Positions 56,775 through 64,000 of a stretch of 64,000 nt of DNA are shown here, in pieces; the stretch's first letter is position 1; every line of letters begins with the position of its first letter. The notes under the pieces are model-generated. The model was not told the origin of the DNA. It ran no database searches and was given only the letters and a program-made list of their open reading frames with translations. Position numbers and translations under genes: made by a program. The stretch spans positions 83,080,001-83,144,000 of the forward strand of contig JBITNC010000001.1 in assembly GCA_050084985.1 (NCBI GenBank), read 5' to 3'. Origin of the DNA: Nageia nagi. Lineage: Eukaryota > Pinophyta.

Positions 56775-57382
56775 TGTAGATGCCTAAAAATGAATTATTA
56801 TTTATTAAATAATTCATTTTTGAGCTTTAATGATTTATTATGTAAAAAGGGGTTAAAAATATCCCAAGCTATGTAATTTATGTAATGAAAACTTGTAGCA
56901 TGTATAAGGGGTCAAAAAGATCAAAGTCATGTAAACATGTATCATATATTAGGGCATCAAATGATGAGCTTAAAATTTATGAGAAAATGAATATGAGGAG
57001 GATTATAGAGAATGCTAGCACATGTTATATCACTATGTTACATGCAAATAATATTCATAAGTTATATCTCATGTTTAGTATCTGATGATTCTTTCATTTG
57101 TTCATCACTACATTCTTAATTGCATCTATTATGTTACTTATTTTAGACTGCTAGTGGTGTACCTCTTTTAAGCTACCAACAACATGAAATTGAATGAATT
57201 TATGCTCATATTTTATATATATCACTCTTAGCATAATGAGCATGCAATCTAATTAAGAACAAATATATTTCTATTATTCGTTATTATCATATTTCAGATA
57301 TATGTGATAATAAAAATAAAGTAGACCAATAGTGCATTAATTAACCCCCATTAACAATTATATGCATTATTTTGGGTCTACA
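56775..57382 (+). repeat. Element F 3' LTR
   Basis: 608 bp, TGTAGATGCC... to ...GGGTCTACA, with inverted ends TGTAGA/TCTACA as in the LTR at 41713-42430. The right end is inferred from that signature because the 5' LTR was not found. Confidence 0.65.
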
Positions 57383-58750
57383 ATTACCACTAAGTAAAAT
57401 TAATGGGATGAGTTCAAATTATGTACATCAACCCTAAACTATAGTTTGTAGGACTTTTAGAAGTATTCCAAGTTCAGACCTAAGTTTCCAACATCACCTA
57501 ATATTTAAATAAGGGTATTCAAAAAATTAAAAATTAAAATAGACAATCATAATAATATAAGATAGGGAATTCAACCTAAGATACAAATCAATATTTAAGT
57601 TTGCATTCTTATTATGGTAAAATACTCACTCAATCAAAACTAAAGCATGATCATCATGGAGAATTGCTTGCAATTAAGATAGGCTTGTGTGATGAACATG
57701 CCCTAGTACTTACCTTAGGAAGATGATGTATAGATAAAGTATGGAGAGCATCATAATATGATATATGCGGGACAAAATATTTATGAGTAATGTTCCACCC
57801 ATAATGATTATTTAAAAAAAAATGGTTCTACATTTTTAGGGTTAAAGTTGGTTGTGTTACATTGTAGCACTTAGGGAATTTGCCAATTTTACATAAATCA
57901 CTTTGCTAATGACATCCATTGAATATTAATAAATTTTAAAAATGTAATGTATTTAATTTATACACCAATGCCTAATGTAAACTATGTATTTTAATATTAT
58001 TTCTATTCTTGATCATCAAGTGTTGAATTAGTCACCAATTTTATGAGTTAGACATCATCAGTGGCATGGGATTAACAAAATTTATTTTTCAAAAAGAAAT
58101 GATAGCCCTATAAAATATTTTCTAATGTTTTACTCTCACATTCAAGTAGTTAGGAAGTATAAGAGGTAATATTTTGGAGAGCCCTACTTGGAGCTGGGGT
58201 TAGGGGGAAAAGAATGAACAAAATAAACTTGTGTTGACATTTTAGCTCATTTGAACTATAACGTTCCTTTTTTTTGTTGTCTTTGAGGTTCTTTAGCATT
58301 CATGGTCCACCATGGAGACTCTATTTGCTCCTTATTTATCTTGTTGATATTTTTGTCCCGATTATCCATTAGATTTTTACTGAATTTCTCTACCTCTAGC
58401 TAGTCACTCATTTGATCTTTTTTTCCAGCATGGTAGATGATGGTTACATGATGTGGGGAGGCCTTTGATTAGTCAGTTAGATCATGTTGTAGAATACATC
58501 TAAAGTCTATCTTTTCATAATGCAATAAGTTCCCATTATTTGCCTTCATTTCTCAAATTTATTTAATTTTTAATAATTTTACTTAGGATTTTGATTATTT
58601 CACACCATATTTTACCCCTTTTGTGAACTTTTTTTAATTTATTTTTTGCTTTAGCTTGATTTTTATTTTAATTTGTTTAGATTTTCATAATTGCTAATTC
58701 TTGGTTTTACATTCTTACAAGATTATAAGGTTCTCATTAGGGGAAGACTC
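57383..58750. other. Region without recognised genes
   Basis: AT-rich to about 58140, then somewhat richer in coding-like words near 58260-58500, but no domain was recognised. The final part may be upstream sequence of the plant-mobile-domain remnant. Confidence 0.35.
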
Positions 58751-59088
58751 ATGTCAACCATGGCCTTGGAGAAGGCCTACTCATGGAAGAGGATACACTA
58801 AGAGGATGACATCCTCATACATTTAGGATTGGTGAACCTGGCGATAGCTAGGTACATTGAGTAGGACCTACCCCTTCTTACCATCCTAGATGAGAGGTGA
58901 GATCTAAATTTCAACTCATTTCACCTAGCCCTAAGTGATGTGAGTACCATATTATTAGATGTGTACAATATTTGGGATGTGCCTATCCAAGGTTGACTTA
59001 TACATCAAACCAAGGTTTCATACAATAATGAACAAGAGCAGCTTATCATATGGATTATAGAGAATGTAAGGACCTTCCCAAAGATACT
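58751..59088 (+). pseudogene. Plant mobile domain (PMD, aminotransferase-like) protein fragment
   Basis: From ATG 58751 a single frame of 112 codons holds four stops and no indel until element J cuts it at 59089. It reads M-S-T-M-A-L-E-K-A-Y-S-W, L-G-L-V-N-L-A-I-A-R-Y-I-E, then E-R-stop-D-L-N-F-N-S-F-H-L and V-S-T-I-L-L-D-V-Y-N-I-W-D-V-P-I-Q-G. PMD proteins typically carry E-R-W-x-x-x-x-x-x-F-H-L-P-x-G-E-x-x-x-T-L-x-D-V-x-x-L-x-G-L-P-I-x-G, so the stop after E-R replaces the invariant W (TGG to TGA). PMDs occur in plant transposons and in domesticated MAIN/MAIL genes. Whether this came from a transposon or a host gene is undecided. Confidence 0.65.
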
Positions 59089-59735
59089 TGTTAAGACTCA
59101 AATATCATCAAGAATATGAATGTGTTTGAGATTTAATTATATTATGATATGAGTAAATTTGAATGGATATATGCATTATTTTTATTAATTTAATGCTAGC
59201 TTCAAGATTTTATGACACAAGTTATAGGTTAACTCTATTGGAATGAATAATGCATTCTTGTAAAGGTTATGTAATAACTTCTATGTAATTTCACTAATAC
59301 TTAAGGGTATCATTTGATACCTTAAGTATTTAAGTGAATATGATAATGTAACTTGTCCTACACTCCATGTCATGAGCATGCCCCTTGGGTAAAAGGATGT
59401 GCATGTCATGTTTTTGTACATTGGATAAAAGGGTTATCCAAAGAGGGATTTTGACCTATAAATAGAAGGCTCCATCTTTGTGATCACACACCAATTTTGT
59501 AGAGTAAAGCTATGTTATAGAATAGTATTTAGAAGTTGAGTTAGGAGAATTGTAAGAGATTCATATTTGTGAATGAAGTGAGATCTAGTTAGTGGATGTA
59601 CTACTAGTTGGAAGAACCACTTACATCTTGTGTTATCTTTGCAAGATTGCTTTTTGAGTTTGTTAGATGTGTATTATGATCTTTAATGTGATCTTAGGAG
59701 TTTAGAGTTATTTATGTTATATTGCAACTCTCTCA
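59089..59735 (+). repeat. Element J 5' LTR
   Basis: 647 bp, TGTTAAGACTCAAAT... to ...CAACTCTCTCA. The start is inferred from the TG signature and from the break of the PMD frame at the same place; the end is fixed by the PBS. Confidence 0.75.
59457..59465 (+). promoter_or_regulatory. TATA box of the element J LTR
   Basis: TATAAATAG in the context GACCTATAAATAGAAGG, about 280 bp before the LTR end; the classic position for an LTR promoter. Confidence 0.7.
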
Positions 59736-59737
59736 TT

Positions 59738-59749
59738 TGGTATCAGAGT
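59738..59749 (+). other. Primer-binding site of element J (initiator tRNA-Met type)
   Basis: TGGTATCAGAGT, eleven of twelve bases of the tRNA-Met complement, two bases after the LTR. It is the best-preserved PBS in the window. Confidence 0.92.
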
Positions 59750-60167
59750 GGCTTGGATACTCCTCTTCACATCCTTGGTTTGGAAACTCATCTTTAACTT
59801 AGAGATCTTCATTCTTAAACCTACTCTTCATTGTGAGGTAAACTCAAGAGAATGTATAACTTCCTTCATATAATCTCATTAATTTAGCTTATTTCACTAA
59901 TGATACTAACATATCTTGAGTTATGTGTTAGCTATTTTAAAAAATATATATATGGCTAAAAGTAGAAATATGATGCATTTTTGAATAGCCTCTAATGAGC
60001 ATGTTGATTAATTTTCTATTATAGATATTAGTATATAAAAACTACAATATTTTCAAAGTAATTTATTATTGAATAAAAGAAATAGCTCTATTTTTTTTAA
60101 AAAAGGTGGATGAGAAGTTTATTTATCCTTACATAGTTTGATTTTTTTAATAAAAAGGAGCAATATA

Positions 60168-60210
60168 TATATATACATATTTTTAAAATATATATATATA
60201 TATATATATT
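60168..60210. repeat. (TA)n microsatellite, interrupted
   Basis: Two TA runs separated by CATATTTTTAAAA. Confidence 0.9.
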
Positions 60211-60399
60211 ACCTTTTATTTACTTATGCAAAAGAGGGGGAGCAATTTTTTATTTACAACATTTTTTTCAAAACTAGTAATTAGTATATACAACTAAAAA
60301 CTCATACTTGGTTGGCCTCACAATAAAATGGGGAGTAGCTTTTTTTAAAAACTATATATTATATTCTTTTATATATTTTACTACAATGGGGGGTAGCCT

Positions 60400-60840
60400 A
60401 GCTCCTACTTTCATGCCCATCCCTACCCATGGCCTACCAACAAACTCTATTCTATCTTTCTCTCTATTTGATGGCCCTCGAAACCCTCATAATTGACCTC
60501 CTATGCGATGATTTAGCTACTCTATCTCCTCATTACCTCACCACCCATGGCCTCCATTAGTTTCCTCCTCCTTGCTACCTCATTTCTCTCCTTCCCTATT
60601 TGCACCCTTATCCTCTATTGGTACCCTCCTCCTCATTGCCTCACCACTCAAGGCCCCTATTTGTGCCCTCCTCCTCTATGGCACACTCTATGTTCCTCCC
60701 TCTCCTTCCATCACACCACCAACCTCTTAGCCCTTTGCTCCACCTTGAAACCTTGGTTTTCCCTTTGCATGGAGCCTCTCCATGCATGGATGACCTTGGT
60801 CCTTGTTGTGAAAACTCTTATTCCTATGTCTCTTTGACCT
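60400..60840. repeat. C/T-rich block with imperfect ~104-bp internal repetition
   Basis: CCTCACCAC[CT]CA[TA]GGCC near 60536 and 60640 starts two similar stretches rich in CCTCCTCCTC; a weaker third lies near 60421. Both plus-strand frames are open here mainly because the strand is pyrimidine-rich; I see no protein family. Confidence 0.5.
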
Positions 60841-61519
60841 TTTTTAATTTTTTTAGGTTACTTGCGACCATAAGGGGCTTAGATTTATTTTTGTTTGTTC
60901 ATTTGTTGGAGCATTCAAGTAATAATAAAAAAAAAAACTATTAAATGCTAACAAAATTAAGCAAATGTATACTCCATATTACCATCATGAATTACATTAA
61001 AATCATCATGGAATGAAATTTTGTTTCTTTATGAAATCTAACATTGAGTAGAGTAAAAGTTAAAACTAACTTTTAATGTTTTACTTGTATTTTTTTCCAA
61101 ACATTTAAGTTTGTTGAAAAATTTTACATATCTCAATGCCTTTTTTTTACTTAAATATTTTTTAAGTAAAAATGGAGGAATATTTTTTTGGAATTTATTA
61201 AATAATGGCAAAAATAGTAATTTTTTTTTACATTTTTTTTGCCCTTTAAAGTTGCAAGATACTTCTTGACATAAATCTTAAAATAATTTTGTTCAACTCA
61301 AAAATTGCATTTACTTAGGTACAAATGCAATTTCAAGAATGTCAAACTATTAGTTTTTTTTACCTTCTCATATTACTTGAAGTAATAAAGGAATTTGTTT
61401 TCTAAGTGCTATTTTTAGGGGATCATAATTTTAAGTAAAAATGGGGAAGGTTCATGAACTTTTACTTAATTTTTTTTAAGATCCTTATGACAAAGTTGCA
61501 TGTCTATTTGTTGTATTCC

Positions 61520-61830
61520 TTATGCAAGTTGAATAATGCATGCTTAGTACTTAATTTTTAAGTAAAATGATGCATTTTTTACTTAAATTTGTGAAAGAAT
61601 GCATTTTTTTCTACTTTTAAGTTAAATAATACATGCTACTTATTTCTTTAAAGTTAATAATGCATATTTAATTTTTTAAGTTAAGGAATAGTGCATGCTT
61701 AGTACTTAATTTTTAAGCTAATGATATTTTTCTTTTAGAAATTAATTTTTAAGTTAATGATGCATGCTTAGGACTTATTTTTTTAATTCAATGACACATG
61801 CTTATTACTTAAAAACTTAAGTTATGATAC
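61520..61830. repeat. Degenerate minisatellite with TGCATGCTTAGTACTTAATT units
   Basis: Units of about 30-40 bp (AATGATGCATGCTTAGTACTTA / TTTTTAAGTTA) recur at least six times with variable spacing. Confidence 0.7.
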
Positions 61831-62699
61831 AAATTACTTATGAAAAAGTTAACTTATGCAAATTATGGAACTTTGTAAAGATGTTCTTTAGGGGTTAGTA
61901 AACAAAATCCATTGGACACTTAGGTTTGAAATTTCAAATGGATGATTTTTTTTAACTTAATATTTTGTATTTTGATTTATTTCTTATGCAAATAAAACAC
62001 AAATATTGAAATGAGCAACCCCCTAAAATGAACACATTCACATGTACATTCCACAACATTACTTGTTTGGGGAGCCATGAGGTAAGGATAGGCGGAATGG
62101 ATTATTTAAGTTTGATGATCCAAATGATGAAAAGTTCATACTTCTCAATTGCTCTTAAGTCCTTTGTTGGTCTAGACATAACTCCAATAAGTGGATAGGC
62201 ATGTGTGTAGTGATACCACATGTCCACATGTCCATTTAGAGATTATCCTGATAACTTAAAAGGACAACTTGAAACCTAATCAAGATTAATAATTTGGATT
62301 ATCCAATAAATACCATAACCTTGGAAAATAGTAAGTACTTCTCCTTGTGAGAGTATAAAACTAACCAAGGTGAACTAGTTGAGGATTGGTAGTACTTGGG
62401 CTCCTCTTGTGTGGGCATCTAGGTGAAGGCCTAATTTTAGATAAGAAAACAAGCCTCAATAATGTCACTCTACATCTATGGTTCTTGAGATGAAAAATGT
62501 ATTTGGGTACATGGATTATTATTTGAGTTGTAAAACATTTGCACTAGTGAAACAAATCATGCATGTCTTTTATGTTAAAATTAACATGTATTTTTTACTT
62601 GGTTAAAACTTAATATATAATATTTTTAATCACATGCTTATTATTTTTCATATTCTTATCTAGAAAATGGGAGAATCATTTTTACCTAAACACATTCTT

Positions 62700-63640
62700 G
62701 ATGGTTCCAACTTATGTAGTAAATGGGAGAATCATTTTTACCTTGAATGAGAACCTTGTACCTCCTACATTATTGGCAATATGCATAGATAAAATTTTGA
62801 AAAAGATAAGGCAATAAGAGCATCTCAACCTCTTTAACTTATGCATTTAGATTTGATGGGTCCATTTTAGAGTAAGTCACTTGGAAGACCATCTTACATC
62901 TTGACCTTCATTGATGACTTTAGTAGAATGACCTTTGGGTATCTACTTGAGCACAAAGATCAAACATTTGAGAGTTTTTAGGTTTTTAAGGCCTTTGTTG
63001 AGAATTAAACTAACCTTAAAATCAAGATGTTGAGATCAAATAATGGGAGAGAATATAGAAGAAATAATTTCAATGACTATTGTGCCAATTATGAGATTAA
63101 GAGTTAGTTCTTGATTTTTTACACACCTTAGTAGAATAATGTTATTGAAAGGAAAAATAGGATAATTATGTAAATGGATATATGCATGTTGGGTAATCTT
63201 TCTAGTTTCTTATAGGATGAAGCTATGACCATTTCTATTTACACCTTGAATAGGTGTACCACAAAAGCCATTTAGAGTAAAACTCCTTTTGAGGCATGGT
63301 CAAGAAGAAAACCTAACATTTCACACCTTAGACTATTTGGTTGTGAAGCATTCTCCTACATTATTTTTAAGAAAAGAAAAAAGTTGGATAAAAAGGCTAA
63401 AAAACCATCTTTATGGGTTATAAAAGTTAGCATAGAGGCTATAGGCTATAAGCTCTACTCTCCATCCTATAAAGCAATGTTCATTTCAAGAGGTATAAAG
63501 TTCAATAAAATTTCTAAAGAATTTGCTTCAAATAAGGATGTTGATGATCTAGAGGATTCTTTAGTTACACCTAGTTGGTTAGATTTTAATGTAGATAAGT
63601 CACCTTAGGAAAAAAAAATTTCAACACAAAGGGTAACAAG
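62700..63640 (+). pseudogene. Element J integrase, degenerate
   Basis: C-E-P-C-T near 62755 is the end of the zinc finger. Core: L-M-H-L-D-L-M-G-P-F near 62850, I-L-T-F-I-D-D-F-S-R-M-T-F, L-R-S-N-N-G-R-E-Y near 63030 (second catalytic D of S-D-N-G changed to N), and T-P-stop-stop-N-N-V-I-E-R-K-N near 63125, where relatives have T-P-Q-Q-N-G-V-[VA]-E-R. C-terminal part: T-P-F-E-A-W, H-L-R-L-F-G-C-E-A-F and K-K-L-D-K-K-A-K. The stretch 63384-63608 is open for 74 codons. Confidence 0.88.
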
Positions 63641-63659
63641 GAGCATGACCTTGAACAAA

Positions 63660-64000
63660 TCCTTATTTACTAAGATTAACAAAAAGCATGAGCCCTCAAC
63701 CTTCAAAGAAACTTCTAAGCATAAGTGCTAGATGGAAGCTATAAAAGTGGAGTATGAGGCACTTATGAAAAATGAAACTTAGAATTTGGTTCCTTATCTC
63801 AATGAAAAGAATGTGATTGTCAATAAATGGATCTACAAGGTCAAGTTCAATTCAGATGGATATATTGAGAAATATAAGGCAAGGTTAGTAGCTAAAGGTT
63901 TTGCTCAAAAATACAATGTAGATTATGAAGACACCTTTGCTCCCATGGCAAAGATGCCTACTATAAGAGTTATCCTTGTTCTTTCTATAGCTTAAGGATA
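63660..64000 (+). pseudogene. Element J reverse transcriptase, N-terminal part at window edge
   Basis: M-E-A-I-K-V-E-Y-E-A-L near 63735, N-K-W-I-Y-K-V-K-F, Y-K-A-R-L-V-A-K-G-F-A-Q-K-Y, V-D-Y-E-D-T-F-A-P-M-A and T-I-R-V-I-L. The run 63786-63995 is open. These are the fingers of copia reverse transcriptase; the catalytic Y-V-D-D lies beyond the edge. Confidence 0.9.

Larger units (their letters stand above)
47600..57382 (+). mobile_element. Element F: Tat-like Ty3/gypsy retrotransposon, interrupted by element G
   Basis: Plus-strand pol in two blocks, 47600-48107 and 53573-55467, then a non-coding tail with 192-bp tandem repeats, a PPT and a 3' LTR. Domains: reverse transcriptase (split by G), RNase H, archaeal-type RNase H and integrase zinc finger. 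The catalytic core of integrase is absent: after 55467 the sequence passes into non-coding DNA, so F has an internal deletion or was non-autonomous. The second RNase H places it in the Tat lineage, like D. The 5' LTR, gag and protease were not identified; 47600 is only where homology becomes readable. Confidence 0.85.
59760..62650. other. Non-coding filler inside element J
   Basis: No gag or protease motif. It contains an AT microsatellite (60168-60210), a C/T-rich block (60400-60840), a TAAGT/TGCATGC-rich minisatellite (61520-61830) and otherwise AT-rich DNA. Confidence 0.5.
59089..64000 (+). mobile_element. Element J: Ty1/copia LTR retrotransposon, runs off the right edge
   Basis: 5' LTR 59089-59735, tRNA-Met PBS, then about 2.9 kb without recognisable gag or protease, then copia integrase (62700-63640) and the start of reverse transcriptase (63660-64000). 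Integrase before reverse transcriptase defines Ty1/copia. The interval 59760-62650 is repeat-rich and AT-rich, so gag and protease were deleted or replaced by later insertions. The candidate left TSD is ATACT (59084-59088); its partner lies outside the window. Confidence 0.85.

Noticed and set aside
60547-60944. Proline/serine/leucine-rich protein on the plus strand
   Set aside because: Two overlapping frames are open at once because the strand is pyrimidine-rich; no signal peptide context, family or codon pattern supports either.

Overview
The window reads as nuclear DNA of a large-genome seed plant, perhaps a gymnosperm. This is inferred from dense, old, nested LTR retrotransposons of plant lineages (Ty3/gypsy chromoviruses, Ty3/gypsy Tat-like elements with a second, archaeal-type RNase H, and Ty1/copia), remnants of plant-typical PPR and plant-mobile-domain (PMD) proteins, a decayed TTTAGGG-type telomere-like patch, strong AT richness and scarce CpG. 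I found no intact host gene, no tRNA or rRNA gene, and no bacterial, organellar or CRISPR feature. Nearly every coding stretch is a pseudogene. Coordinates of decayed domains are approximate; LTR ends, target-site duplications (TSDs), primer-binding sites (PBSs) and polypurine tracts (PPTs) were read base by base.

Layout. 267-6398: element A, a chromovirus on the minus strand. 6399-9913: inter-element DNA with more CpG than the rest, a 75-bp tandem repeat and a PPR pseudogene. 9919-15582: element B, same family and strand as A, TSD AATTT. 16160-24080: element D, a Tat-like element on the minus strand, split inside its integrase zinc-finger region by element C (16892-22699), a plus-strand member of the A/B family. 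24080-28347: LTR-like repeat, an unrecognised minus-strand coding remnant with a predicted coiled coil, and a minisatellite. 28348-33782: element I, a nearly complete Ty1/copia on the plus strand. 33941-34681: an unrecognised 246-codon minus-strand frame broken by three TAG codons. 35225-35492: GGATCC-palindrome cluster and telomere-like repeat. 37100-39382: Tat-like gag and PBS of element E (minus), with a long non-coding leader to 41712. 41713-42430: a TGTAGA...TCTACA LTR (element H, minus).

42446-47590 holds little recognisable. 47600-57382 is element F, Tat-like on the plus strand, split in its reverse transcriptase by element G (48108-53567), a complete plus-strand chromovirus with a perfect CTTTT TSD. 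58751-59088 is a PMD pseudogene cut by element J (59089 to beyond 64000), a Ty1/copia whose LTR, PBS, integrase and start of reverse transcriptase are in view.

How it fits together. The region is a layered insertion record: C into D, G into F, J into a PMD sequence. Decay is dominated by stops that replace glutamine, tryptophan or arginine codons, the pattern expected from C-to-T deamination of methylated transposon DNA. The least explained items are the two minus-strand coding remnants (25540-26870 and 33941-34681), which may be pieces of one undescribed repeat-associated protein, and the CpG-richer island at about 6770-8020.
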